A stretch of DNA of 64,000 bases from Catonia carolina (GCA_035578175.1 JAQMRL010000016.1:2977501-3041500), one strand, 5' to 3'. Positions 10,191 through 20,126 are shown, counted from the first letter of the stretch. Notes: a model not told the origin generated them from the letters alone. Program-made: numbers and translations.

Positions 10191-12403
10191 TCAAATATTG
10201 TTTAGTTTTTTTTTTAAATGACTTAAATTGTCACAAATTTTTAAACCTTGTGGCAATTTATTGATGTATTTTCTACCCGCAGAAGTTGGTTTTTGTTCAA
10301 ACAATTTAGTGTTGTGATTAGCAACATAATAATTGATCCTGTTTCGTGTGTCGTGGTTGTGAACATCTAAATTCTGTAAAAAGGTATTTTGCTTTACGTA
10401 CATTATCACTTCAAAAATGTACAAAGAAGGAACTGTGAGCAATTGCAGCTTTTTAAGTAGTAATCTGCATGAGGTAAGGTGGTTGACTCCCAACATACAC
10501 TCAACAGCTTTTTTTTTTATTTTAAAAACTCTTTCCATGTTTCCCTGTGATGAATTACCCCATACTAATATGGCATTCCTGATATGAGATAAAATTAAAC
10601 CATGATAAGCTGCTATAAGCAATTTTTTATCATTTAATCTGGTAATTTGTTTTAATGCAAATACCCCAGATGATATTTTACCACAAATTTGATCAATGTA
10701 ATAATCCTATGATAGGGTCCTATCTAGTGACACTCCTAGAAACTTCACTGTTTGCACATGATCTAAGATATTATTTTTATAAAGACATCCACTTCTCTGT
10801 TTTCCCTTACATTGTGTTTGTTTTTGAACTGTAAGTATTGACACTTTTTCCCATTAACTGTTAACACTAATTCATTCAGAAATTGGACTACAGATTCTAT
10901 GCTAATATGTGTATTCACTTCGAGACTTTCTACCAGTAAACTATTGTTTATGATTGAAGTATCATTACCAAACAATAAAGCTCTACTGTTGGTTAAGATT
11001 TCTGGTAACCTATTTATATACAACAAAAACAAAATGGGACCTAAAATTGAACGCTGTGGAACACCACCTTTGACTTCAAGCTTTTCAGACAAAATTTTTG
11101 TAAGTTTCCCCCTAACTACTCTACTTATTTCTGCGCACTGTACTCTACCTACCTGATAAGACTGAAACCATTTAAGTTCTACATCCCTAATACCTAATGA
11201 CTAACATTTTCAACAAGACTTCATGATCAACACAGTCGAAAGCTTTACTGAGATCTAAAAACACAGTTAAGGCCTTCTCTCCTGCATCCAATATATCAAC
11301 TATTTGCTCAAAAAGTGAGACTAGCAGTTTTGGTTGACTTACCCTTTTGGAAACCATGGTGAACTTTTGAGATGATAAGGTTTTCAGTCAAAAAACTGAT
11401 TAACCTAATGACCACTACCTTTTCAAAAATTTTGCAAGTAGTTTTTAATATACTTATGGGCCTATAATTTTCAACTAATTGGGTATTGCCATTCTTAAAC
11501 ACAGGCAATATTTTACCTTCCTTCAATGCTTCGGAAATACACCTCTTTCCAGGGAGAAGTTAATTAGATGAAGGAGAGGTGTTAATAAAAAATTTTTACA
11601 TTCTTTAACAATAATACTTGAGATCCCATCTAACCCTACCGTTTTCTTACTTTTTAAACTATCAATAACTGATTCTAGTTCTTCATGTCAAACTGAGCTA
11701 AATACAAATTTATCTACAACTCTATCCCTGCCTAGCTTCACATATCCCTCAGTATCCGTAATCTGCTGTTTAAGCTTTGAAGCTACTTCTTGATAATACT
11801 TATTAAAATAATTACTAATTTGTGAACCATTCTCTATAACTTCATTATTACTATTAACAATTTTTGGTATATCTGTGTATCCCCTGTTAGTAACTACATT
11901 CCGATTCCTATTTGTTGTTTCCCATATTGCTGAGTTTAAATTAGTTGATTTACGAAGGACTTCAGCATTTTTTTGCATTTAGCACTCTGAACTTCGCTAG
12001 CATAATATTTTTTAATTTGTTTGTACCTTTGCTCATTAAATTAATTTTTATCTGATTTGAAATCAGAGTAGACATCTCTGACTTCAGATTTTAGTTTCAA
12101 TATATCCCCTGTAATCCATTGGTCTATTTCACTAATTCTATTTGTTAAAACTACCCTTTTTACTGGACAACTACTATTATAGTGAAATTTTAAAGTTTCA
12201 ATAAAATAAGGATATATTTGATTAATTTTGGAAGCATTAATGACAGTCTTCCAATCTTCTTTGGATAAACTGTGCAATAAACAATTTATTTTGCCATTGT
12301 CCTCTTGCCTAATTTCTTTATTAACTTTTTGATTGAGGGCCTGACCACCTAAATGCTGAATTTCTATTACTTGGTACCCGTGATCAGAGAATTCTGAACC
12401 CCC
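10191..12403 (-). pseudogene. LINE A2 reverse transcriptase remnant
   Basis: Fragments in order: 12041-12277 (SLSKEDWKTV), 11688-11978, 11308-11526 (NYRPISIL; KGKSTKTA), 10763-11092 (GGVPQRSILGPILFLLYINR), 10191-10622 (LVWGNSSQGN and C-terminal region). The motif order is that of non-LTR RTs. The catalytic box reads FGND instead of F/Y-A-D-D and several frameshifts separate the pieces. The frame linking EN to RT (about 12300-12403) holds the expected SDHGYQ motif in another frame. Confidence 0.88.
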
Positions 12404-12431
12404 TAACCTAACCTGACACTAACAATATTTG

Positions 12432-13244
12432 TTAGAATATTATCGTTTGAGAATGGCTAGTAATCCTTGTGTAATCATTAACTTTTATATCCACATTGTT
12501 CATGTTCACGATATCCCTGAACTCTTCGGACATTTTACACTGAATAGCAAGATTTACATTATAATCACCCATAACAACAACTCCTATATACCGTTCAGTC
12601 AAACTCTCCAGCAATTTACAGAACTGGTCCCAATCACCATTTGGAGACCTATAAACACCTACGACAGCCATCCTTTCCCGTACCCCTAACCTAACTTCTA
12701 ACCCAACTACTTCCATATTCATTTCCTGAGAAAACCTGTCTACAAACGCTAAGTTACGTGTATGTATGTTCCTACTAATATTAGTCAGTATACAGACTCC
12801 TCCACTTTTATGAAATTTCCTGCAGTTAGAAGCATTAATAGAAAACCCCGGAAAGCTAATCATAGAAATCTCATTACTTTTTAACCCATGTTCGGTGAAT
12901 AATACCATATCTGGGTTCTCAGACCTTAAAAATATTTCAACTCTATCTACTTTATTACTTAAATATTGAATATTTTGGTGCAAAATAGAGAAGTGAGATG
13001 TATTCCTAGCCTGAACTTGATTGATGAAGTCATTTTGTGCACCTACCTGTTCATTTCCTATAATTTCTACATCTGTTGGTAGCGGATGCACTAATCTATC
13101 ATTTATAACAACCTTGTGATCCGGATTTAAACGTAACCTGTCATTAACTATTTGTAGCACCTGTGATTGCTTAATGTGAGGTTGGGTTGTCCTAACATAA
13201 CCTAACCTTCTTTTTCTTAACTTTTTTCTCCCTTTTTTAGCCAT
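12432..13244 (-). pseudogene. LINE A2 apurinic-like endonuclease domain
   Basis: Open frame of 270 codons with a basic N-terminus and an exonuclease-endonuclease-phosphatase domain. Visible motifs are LHQNIQYLSNK (Asn), LFTEHGLK (Glu), YRSPNGD and VVMGDYNVNL (GD-N). The domain stops at SHSQTIIF before the terminal S-D-H motif, which is found downstream in another frame, so a frameshift separates EN from RT. The ATG overlaps the end of ORF1 by 28 nt in the -1 frame. Confidence 0.88.
13232..13238 (-). promoter_or_regulatory. Candidate -1 frameshift heptamer A_AAA_AAG
   Basis: Inside the 28-nt ORF1/ORF2 overlap, the ORF1 frame reads CTA AAA AAG, a classical slippery heptamer. A -1 slip would enter the endonuclease frame exactly. 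Re-initiation at the overlapping ATG (13244) is the alternative. A downstream stimulatory structure was not demonstrated. Confidence 0.4.
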
Positions 13245-13874
13245 TTCATTAAAAAAGTATCTTTAGATTTTAATTTATCTGGGAGTTTACATGTAACGAG
13301 TGAAGCTAACCTATCACACAGTATACTTTTGCCAGTTAAATTTAAATGTAACCCATGTTTAGTATAGTTATCACGATTTAACCTTTCATTGATAAAGTTT
13401 ATTTTTACCCTTTCAATTGTTTTATTTTTTAGGCTGTTAATTCTTTTATGCATTTCGCGGTTTATTATTAAATTTGTTTTATTACTTAGTGGAACCAATT
13501 CTTCGAATGTTTTTAAGATTTGAGGAGTGTTTTTAAATTGTTTTGATTCTATGTCAATGGTTCCTCCAAGAATTATTAAATGGTCATTTATACCTAGGGT
13601 TTTTACATCGTCTTTAGATGACTTGACAACTTCTTTTAGGGGAGCATTCGGCTTATACACTATTTTAACTTCAAATTCATAGTTAAGTTTTTTATCTAAC
13701 AATTCCCAACATTCACGGCCATGACTATCCGCCAATAGTAGTACTTTGTTTTTTCTATTATTATTATTACTTTTGGTAGCCGGTTTAGTCCCTTTAGCTT
13801 CACTATACAAAAGTTTCTTAGGACCGTTTTTATTTGTAGCTTTAGTATCATTTTTAGTGCCGTTTATTTTTTTC

Positions 13875-14291
13875 TGCCCATTCAGACAGACATTCTGCCC
13901 ATAACAGACAGGTGGAGTGTCAAATTATTTACACCCAATCTGTTAGTTGCAGGGCTAAAATAAATAGTTCTGTTTTTTATCGCATGGTCAGCCAATTAAA
14001 TGACTGAATCATTTAAGAACAGAAGAGGTAGAGGTGTAAAAGACACTAATCAGAGTTATCTCCTCTGAAAGTAATGAATTTTATTATACAGCCAGACCCT
14101 GTGATGAACGAAGTGAAGGTATCATTTGCAGAGTGGAAAATTTGTGCTTTTCAGAGGGCCCTGCATGCTGATAAGCGTACTTTTCCACTCAGTGAGGAAG
14201 GCAATGGTAAACCACCTCACTCTTCGTTTTACTTAGTAAAGCCTCTAGAGGTTCAAACCAGCTTTTCGGCTGATGACCTAAACAACAACAA
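13875..14291 (+). mobile_element. SINE-AAC, copy 1, inside LINE A2 ORF1
   Basis: About 400 bp, starting CTGCCCATAACAGACAGG (with a partial duplication of this head at 13875-13891) and ending in an AACAACAAC tail. The same element in reverse at 47208-47599 has an exact 11-bp target-site duplication, which fixes the ends. A B-box-like GGTTCAAACC lies near 14252. LINE A2 coding sequence continues on both sides. Confidence 0.75.
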
Positions 14292-14510
14292 CTTTTTTAT
14301 TATCATAAGTTTTGCTGAATTTACCTCATTTTGAAGTTTTAAATTGAGTATTTTTATTTCGTTTTCTAAGGCCCGGTCTGCTTCCAATAGTTAAGCGATT
14401 TCAGTTTTGTGGTCCATATCATTTATTCTTATTATTTTTTTTAGCGAAGCTATTTCCTGCTCTAATTTATTTCTAAGTTCCTCGTTTATCTTGTTACTAC
14501 TTATTATTGC

Positions 14511-14734
14511 ATATGAAAAGTAAAGTGACTATACTTTTACTTATTGGGACGGACGGGGAGTGGAGGATATCAGTTGCTCTTCTGTAAGGGCCACAAGCCA
14601 GTAACCGGCCTCTACCATCGGAAGTGACTGTACGTGATGGGCTGGGGGTGTGGTCGAGTGGAGCCTCTGCAGCCACAATTCAAATAACACAAGATCATGC
14701 CAAACAATTCAAAAAACAAACGTGATATTTTCTA
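14511..14734. repeat. Delta block start, copy 1
   Basis: GC-richer segment (GGGACGGACGGGGAGTGG, then GTAACCGGCCTCTACC) that recurs at 38480-38700 in front of ZNF-psi. No known family recognised and no conserved frame. It marks the left edge of the ZNF-bearing duplication. Confidence 0.6.
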
Positions 14735-14803
14735 GGGTTTATTTAAAAAAAGGTGTGATACCATCACACAACTTTCTCCTGCCAATGTAGATAATGAACA
14801 ATA
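14735..14803 (-). repeat. R1 repeat, 3' terminus only
   Basis: About 65 bp of the R1 3' end in reverse orientation, ending at the mariner border. Same arrangement at 38715-38790. Confidence 0.7.
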
Positions 14804-15445
14804 CGAGGGTGGTACCCATTCTAACAAAGAAAACACAAAAATTTTGGAAAAGAATTAATTTATTTTTCAACATAATCTCCTTTCAGCCCTATACTCTTTT
14901 CCCAGCGAATTTCAATGAGTTAGATACCTTTTTTTATAACAAGAACTGTCTTGCTTCTCAAAATAGCCATTAACTGCTGGCATCACTTCATTGTTGGATA
15001 ATTTTTGACCACTGAGCCATTTTTTCAAGTTTGGTAACCGAAAATAATCTGGGGGGTAATTCTGGCAAATAGGGTGCATGAGGTAGCATTTCAAACTTTA
15101 ATTCATAGATTTTGGCCATTTCAATAATGGATTTGTTAGCATTGTCTTGATGAATCAACACTTTCTTCTTAGCCAAATGCGGACGTTTTTGCTTGATTTC
15201 TTCGCTCAAACATTACAGTAAGTTTGCATAACACTCGTCATTGATAGTTTCTTCTTTGTCAAGATAGTCAATGAAAATTATCCCACGCTTATCCCAAAAA
15301 ACCAACGCAATGACCTTGCCTGCAGATAGAATGGTGTTCGCCTTCCTTCCAGCTGGTTCTCCCTTTTCAGTCCATTGTTTTGAACGTTCTTTTGTGTCTG
15401 GTGTGAAGTGATGGGCCCTTGTTTCATCCATGCTTATGAAATTTA
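14804..15445 (-). mobile_element. Mariner transposon remnant, 5' half missing
   Basis: A terminal inverted-repeat-like end CGAGGGTGGTACCCATTC sits next to TA at 14802-14803. The opposite end has been lost and is fused to R1. The coding remnant is on the minus strand. A further deleted copy is at 38791-39394. Confidence 0.8.
14912..15431 (-). pseudogene. Mariner transposase, C-terminal remnant
   Basis: Pieces carry the mariner signatures MDETRAHHFTPDTKER (around the first catalytic Asp), VLIHQDNANKS (second catalytic Asp) and LPHAPYLPELPPRLFSV, which corresponds to Y-SPDLAPSD-H-LF with both Asp changed. Frame breaks near 15210 and 15060. N-terminal DNA-binding domain absent. Confidence 0.88.
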
Positions 15446-15700
15446 TATTACAAATTTATAGGGGAAAAAAGATCTGACACGTTTATTTAGAGTATTTTTC
15501 TCTACAGAGCCTAGTTTAGCATGAAAGAGTGATTTTCCCGTTTTTTAAAGCCAAACTGAGGTTTATTTTTTTTTTGCTTCATTCACACATGATTAAAATG
15601 AGGTTAGTTTTGTTTGTTTGTTTCTAATGTTTTATTACTAATGTTAGATTGATTGTATTGTTAATTATTTGTGTTGAAAAAAGAATGTTGTGCGATCGTT
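15446..15700 (+). repeat. R1 repeat, 3' part, direct
   Basis: Runs from the AATTTATAGG segment to a degenerate 3' terminus (AAAGAATGTTGTGCGATCG). It abuts an inverted R1 fragment at about 15700. Confidence 0.7.
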
Positions 15701-15939
15701 TCAAATCATATTTTTTCATGAAACTGTTTGTAAAAGTAATGGCAGTGATACAAAACATAAGTTGAAAGTTTTAACTTTGTATGATATTCCGATCTTGAGA
15801 TATTTTTATCACGCGCAGACCAATCGCTAAAAACATGTTTTATAAGTCCATGGGGGATTGAAAACGCGTATTTCCGGAGAAATATCGACATGAAAACAAT
15901 AATTTCCTACCTTATGTATTCATACAGGGAAGTCAAAGT
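15701..15939 (-). repeat. R1 repeat, 5' part, reverse
   Basis: Contains CAGACCAATCGCTAAAAAC and the 5'-terminal TATGTATTCATACAGGG, ending AGTCAAAGT. The 15446-15939 pair is repeated at 39395-39883. Confidence 0.7.
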
Positions 15940-16059
15940 AAAAAACACACAAAACCAAATTAGGGCTCAGATGTTGGTGATGTATTGGTAATACAGTATT
16001 AGAAAAAACTTATGAAAAACAGAGATGATATTGTCTTGCTTATTATTGAATTCATTTTA
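15940..16059. other. Short delta spacer upstream of ZNF1
   Basis: AT-rich, duplicated at 39884-40014 and more loosely at 48046-48117. Nothing recognised. Confidence 0.5.
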
Positions 16060-16125
16060 TTAAAAAAAGTATGTGTTAAACACTCTGAAAACTTTCTCTT
16101 GCCAATGTTGATAATGAACAATATT
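16060..16125 (-). repeat. R1 3' terminus abutting ZNF1
   Basis: GTTAAACACTC, then ACTTTCTCTTGCC, then ATAATGAACAATATTATG: the last part of R1 in reverse. The ZNF-specific sequence starts directly after it. The same junction precedes all three ZNF copies. Confidence 0.7.
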
Positions 16126-16183
16126 ATGTATACGTGATGCGTGGCAGTGCCACAGGTGTTTCTGTCATTAAATATAATAAAAT

Positions 16184-16199
16184 GTGTTGTTGTTTTCAG
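16184..16199 (+). promoter_or_regulatory. 3' splice acceptor of ZNF1
   Basis: TTGTTGTTTTCAG lies directly in front of the ATG at 16200, with A/T-rich branch-point-like sequence upstream. It is conserved at 40143 and 48250. The coding exon is therefore probably preceded by an untranslated exon not identified here. Confidence 0.6.
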
Positions 16200-17474
16200 A
16201 TGGCTGATGCAACTGGAGTGGGAGTGGACTCTTCAAGCAGAACAGCCTCACAAGTCTGTAAATTATGTAGACTGGCTACCATTCACTGCCACAACAAGAA
16301 TAAACTCATTGCGTACTGTGCAAAGTGTAAGAAGAGATTACGTAAACAAAGAACCAAATCTTGGTATGGTAAAATTAAACAGCTGTACGACTCTTGTTTG
16401 ACTTGCATGAATACGTTTTATAATAACCTCTCATACGAACCACATGACTGTACACTAGAAGGCATATTCGTTTGTGATGGTTGTGGCAGAGTATTCCTCC
16501 ACAAGGAGAATATAACGCTACATGTAAGTAAATGTCACAAAATCATTTCAAAAATGAATGCAACTGTAAGTGAAAACAATGGCCAAAGAGATTCAAAATC
16601 GGAATTGGAGTTGGAACATTGTGGGAGTACTTCTAGATTAAGTGAAAGTAGCAGTGGCCACAAGATGTCTAAATCAACTGACAATGTGATTGGCCAGTCT
16701 AAATTACCCAAAACATGTAAAGATTTCACTTGTAGTATTTGTGGAAAGGTGTTTAGATATAAATCTTCTTTAACTGTACATATGCGTGTACATACAGGAG
16801 AGAAACCTTTTAAGTGTAAGTTTTGCAACAAAGATTTTAAACGACTTGGTGATTTAAAAACACATATGCGAATTCATACAGGTGAGAAACCATATAAGTG
16901 TAAATTCTGTAATAAAAAGTTTACAACTTCATCTCATTTAACTAATCATGTGCGTTTACATACAGGGGAGAAGCCGTTCAAATGTAAATTCTGTAATAAA
17001 AAGTTTACAGATTCAGCTGGTTTAACTAAACATGTGCGTTTACATACAAGAGAAAAACCGTTCACTTGTAAATTCTGTAATAAAAAGTTTACAGATTCAT
17101 CTGCTTTAACTAATCATGTGCGTTTACATACAGGGGAGAAGCCATTCAATTGTAAATTCTGTAATAAAAAGTTTACACAGTCATCTGGTTTAACTAATCA
17201 TGTGCGTTTACATACAGGGGAGAAGCCGTTCAAATGTAAATTCTGTAATAAAAAGTTTACAGATTCACCTGGTTTAACTAAACATGTGCGTTTACATACA
17301 AGAGAAAAACCGTTCACTTGTAAATTCTGTAATAAAAAGTTTACACAGTCATCTGGTTTAACTTATCATGTGCGTTTGCATACAGGGGAGAAGCCGTTCA
17401 AATGTAAATTCTGTAATAAAAAGTTTACGCAGTCATCTAATTTAAATACTCACATGCGTAGACATATAGAATAG
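16200..17474 (+). CDS. C2H2 zinc-finger protein ZNF1, 9 fingers
   Basis: Predicted nuclear DNA-binding protein of 424 residues in one exon. I start it at 16200 because a splice acceptor ends exactly there; the frame is open back to 16134. Residues 20-84 form a cysteine-rich module (C20xxC23, C30, C40xxC43, C66xxC69, C84) that does not match the ZAD pattern I know. Residues 92-113 are an atypical finger with the same C-x2-C. A Ser-rich linker follows, then nine classical fingers from about 176 to the end (16725-17472), joined by TGEKP or TREKP linkers. Backbone FCNKKFTxSSxLTxHVRLH is nearly invariant, while helix positions -1, 2, 3 and 6 vary. Targets unknown. Poly(A) signals follow at 17551 and 17664. 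Confidence 0.9.
   Translation: MADATGVGVDSSSRTASQVCKLCRLATIHCHNKNKLIAYCAKCKKRLRKQRTKSWYGKIKQLYDSCLTCMNTFYNNLSYEPHDCTLEGIFVCDGCGRVFLHKENITLHVSKCHKIISKMNATVSENNGQRDSKSELELEHCGSTSRLSESSSGHKMSKSTDNVIGQSKLPKTCKDFTCSICGKVFRYKSSLTVHMRVHTGEKPFKCKFCNKDFKRLGDLKTHMRIHTGEKPYKCKFCNKKFTTSSHLTNHVRLHTGEKPFKCKFCNKKFTDSAGLTKHVRLHTREKPFTCKFCNKKFTDSSALTNHVRLHTGEKPFNCKFCNKKFTQSSGLTNHVRLHTGEKPFKCKFCNKKFTDSPGLTKHVRLHTREKPFTCKFCNKKFTQSSGLTYHVRLHTGEKPFKCKFCNKKFTQSSNLNTHMRRHIE
16725..17472 (+). repeat. 84-bp coding minisatellite, nine units (ZNF1 fingers)
   Basis: Nine head-to-tail 84-bp units, one per finger. Units 4-6 and 7-9 look like a duplication of a 252-bp three-finger block: units 4 and 7 both carry D-x-G-K contacts and are followed by the rare linker TREKP. 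Confidence 0.85.
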
Positions 17475-17757
17475 CAAACACACAATTGTATGATTTGCAA
17501 TTAAAATATGCATGTGCTTCATATTTAAATACCATTTTTGTATGAACACAAATAAACCATAAAAATATAAATCGTGCAGTAAAATTTCTCTGCTATTCAT
17601 GGCTTCTTCTAGAAGTTTGCTTATGTGTAGAGGAGAGTGAAAGTGCAGATGTAAAGTTTGCAAAATAAACTCTGTACAATTAATGTTATTGAAGAACACA
17701 TTGCATGCGTAACCCACAGGATGGACACTTGGTCTGATAAATGTGTATCTCCTTTTG
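17475..17757 (+). other. ZNF1 3' untranslated region
   Basis: About 280 bp conserved after all three ZNF copies. AATAAA signals at 17551-17556 and 17664-17669. It ends where an R1 5' terminus begins. Confidence 0.55.
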
Positions 17758-18647
17758 ACTTTCTCTTCTCTATGTGAATATGTAGGAAGGAAAGTATTGT
17801 TTTCATGTCAATGGTTTGAAAGCGGATTTTCACCAGATATAAACGTTTTCAGACCCCCTGAACCCAAAAAACATGTTTTAGTGGTTGGTCTGTGTGTGTG
17901 TGTCTTCTAAATATCTCAAGAATGGAACATCATATGAAGTTCAAACTTAAAACTTAAGTTAGGTACCAGTAGAAGACTCAACACAAACATTTTCATCAAA
18001 ATCGGTCTACTGGAAATAGTATTTTTTCACTTTTTGCAATTTTTATTAAATTAGTTCTTATGATTTGTTTTGAATTGCCTCATTTACTACATAATTATGC
18101 TCTACATGATACGGTAAGTGCGCCATGTCTGCTGAAATTCTTGGGGAGGCTGTTCTCTCGTAAAAAATGTGGCTTTTTTAATATTGCAGCCTTAATATGT
18201 ATTTCAGCACAGAAGTGTCTATAATCAAAGTTGTAGACAAGTTAAAGGTCTGAAAGATTTATTTTAACATTTCTTTGTATAATCCATAGTTTAACAGTAA
18301 TTAGTGATTTTTTTTGTTTTTTTGAAAATCTGTATAAAAAAATGAGTTAAAAAATCCTCATTAGTTTGCATTTAACGACAAAAGTGTGTATAATCAAATT
18401 TATAGGAAATTAAATGATCTACTCTTTTTATTGTAACCTTTTTCTCTACAGAGCCTAGTTTAGCGTCAACAAGTGATTTTTCTTGTTATTGACCCAAACT
18501 AAGGTAGGTTTTCATTTTGCATCATTCACTCATGATTAAAATTGGATTATGTTTTTTGAGGTAAGTTTTTTGTTTATTACTAATTTTAAGTTATATTGTT
18601 CATAATTTGCATTGGCAAGTGAAAGTCGTGTGAGTGTTTAACACCAC
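17758..18647 (+). repeat. R1 repeat, complete
   Basis: 890 bp, starting ACTTTCTCTTCTC directly after the ZNF1 3' UTR and ending in GGCAAGTGAAAGT plus the terminal hairpin. Left arm of a convergent pair with 18913-19901. Confidence 0.85.
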
Positions 18648-18912
18648 ATTTTTCTACTCAGTTTTAATGGGCAATGTGTGTTGAGGGGTACAGGGGGGAT
18701 TTTGTACTCGGCTGTTATGTCAGAATAGCATGAATGATTTTGTAGACTACATCTGAAGTCATAGACCCATCATCAGAGTATACAAAATATATTGGAAAAG
18801 TACTTTAATTTTTATCACTGACCTGTTACAGCTGTTATACCGCTTGTTTTTACCTTTTAATTATGAAAATGTTTTGGTGTCCAACATCATTAGAGCACTC
18901 AAATTTAAAAAA
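18648..18912. repeat. Spacer S1 between convergent R1 copies
   Basis: Non-coding spacer (includes TACAGGGGGGATTTTGTACTC) that recurs at 42059-42610 (enlarged by SINE1) and 50560-50823. No gene seen. Confidence 0.65.
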
Positions 18913-19901
18913 TCTTATGTGAAACACTCACACAACTTTCTCTTGCCAATGAAAATTATGAACAATATAACCTAACATTAGAAATAAACAAAAAACTTAA
19001 CTTTATTTTTTTTTAAGTCGTATCAACAGCTTGGTCATTAGTGACTATGTGGGTTAGGAAACTGGATAGTAGAATAATTTCCTGACCCTAGCCGGAAATC
19101 AAACCCAGGACCTCCACATTGTAGGCCAGTAGCTACCACTACGCTACGGAGGTGGCAATAACCTTAATTTAATCATGAGTGGAATTATGCAAAATAAAAA
19201 CCAACCTTAATTTTTGGCTTAATAATGCAGAACTCTCTGATGCTAAACAAGGCTCTGTAAACAAAAATACTTAAAATAAAAGTTGTAGATATTTTATTTC
19301 CTATAAATTTGACTATACATCCATTGTTTTTTTTTTGATGTTCATGAAAACCAAAACAGAAAATCACTAATTACCGCTAAACTAAGCATTATACAAAGAA
19401 ATATTTGAAATGAAAGTTGTATTTATATAACTTCTGCGCTAAAATGCATATTAAGGCCATAATCTTAAAAACCCCATTTTTTTTCTATGAGAGATAAGCC
19501 TCCCCAATAATTTCAGCAGACATGGCATGCCTACGGTATCTTGTAGAGCATAATTATGCAGTAAATGAGGCGATTTAAAAAAAAGTCATAGAAGCCGTTT
19601 TAGAGAAAATTGTGAAAAAGGTAAAAATTACACAAATAAAACTACTACTTCCGGTTAACGATTTTGATGAAAAAGTTTGTCACGTTCTCTAGTAATATGT
19701 AACTTTTAAGTTTCAAGTTTTAGCTTTGTACGATGTTTCGTTGTTGAGATATTTTGTTCACACGCACAGCCCAATTGCTAAAAACATTTTTTTCGGTGGA
19801 GGGAGTCTGGAAACGTGTATACCTGGTGACAACTAGAATTTGTAAAATCATCATGACAACAATACTTTCCTTCTTATATATTCAAATAGGCAAGAGAAAG
19901 T
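18913..19901 (-). repeat. R1 repeat, complete, carrying SINE2
   Basis: Reverse-orientation copy enlarged by a SINE2 insertion at about 19006-19158. Ends in AAATAGGCAAGAGAAAGT at its 5' terminus. Confidence 0.85.
19006..19158 (-). mobile_element. SINE2, tRNA-derived, with poly(A)
   Basis: On the minus strand: a tRNA-like head with A box TAGCGTAGTGGTAGC and B-box-like GGTTTGATTTCC, a short body and a poly(A) tail seen as the T run near 19006-19014. Flanked by a near-repeat of TAACCTTATTT. The orthologous insertion at 50915-51068 shows it predates the duplication. Confidence 0.75.
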
Positions 19902-20126
19902 AAAAAGCTGAATGTATTGAAATGTGTAGAAGATGTATTTTGAGTCATTCGTGTAAAACTGTTTAATCATTTGAGTTGATCGTTTTTCGTATTCTCTGCT
20001 GATAAGAGCCACAGTCAATGTTACTTGATCATTTTTAAATTAACCTCTTTGTTAAAAATGTTTTACCTCTGTTTATTTTATCTGTTTGTTTGCATGGAAC
20101 ATTTCACACTTGTTGAATCATTTTTT
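19902..20126. other. Delta right flank
   Basis: AT-rich, similar to 43451-43549 and 51798-51895. No feature recognised. Confidence 0.5.

Larger units (their letters stand above)
9829..14510 (-). mobile_element. LINE A2, near full-length CR1/Jockey-type retrotransposon
   Basis: Most complete LINE in the window, about 4.3 kb plus a 0.4-kb SINE inside it. From the right: ORF1 (coiled coil then SGNH-like domain, split by the SINE), an overlapping endonuclease ORF, RT fragments and a 3' UTR with two stem-loop repeats. The poly(A) tail is at 9829-9837. Its 5' limit is set by the start of the delta block (CATATGAAAAGTAAAGTGAC), also present at 38484. Inactive: frameshifts, a stop in ORF1 and a mutated RT active site. 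Confidence 0.85.
13217..14510 (-). pseudogene. LINE A2 ORF1: coiled coil plus SGNH-esterase-like domain
   Basis: The C-terminal part (13217-13885) has the SGNH blocks LLLADSHGRE (block I), LIILGGTIDI (block III) and HGLHLNLTGK (block V). Comparable ORF1 esterase-like domains are known in CR1-type LINEs. The N-terminal part continues beyond the SINE at 14292-14510 as a heptad-rich coiled coil (EELRNKLEQEIASLKK), with a stop codon at 14391-14393. The SINE splits the reading frame. Confidence 0.75.

Noticed and set aside
16134..16199. N-terminal extension of ZNF1 (and of ZNF3 and ZNF-psi)
   Set aside because: Open in frame, but it precedes a good 3' splice acceptor and reads like intron sequence. 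The ATG right after AG is preferred.
16725..17472. CRISPR-like regular repeats
   Set aside because: The 84-bp periodicity is the C2H2 finger unit in an open frame, with no spacers.
19095..19160. tRNA gene on the minus strand
   Set aside because: Part of SINE2, with a poly(A) tail and an orthologous copy at 50915; the B box is mutated.
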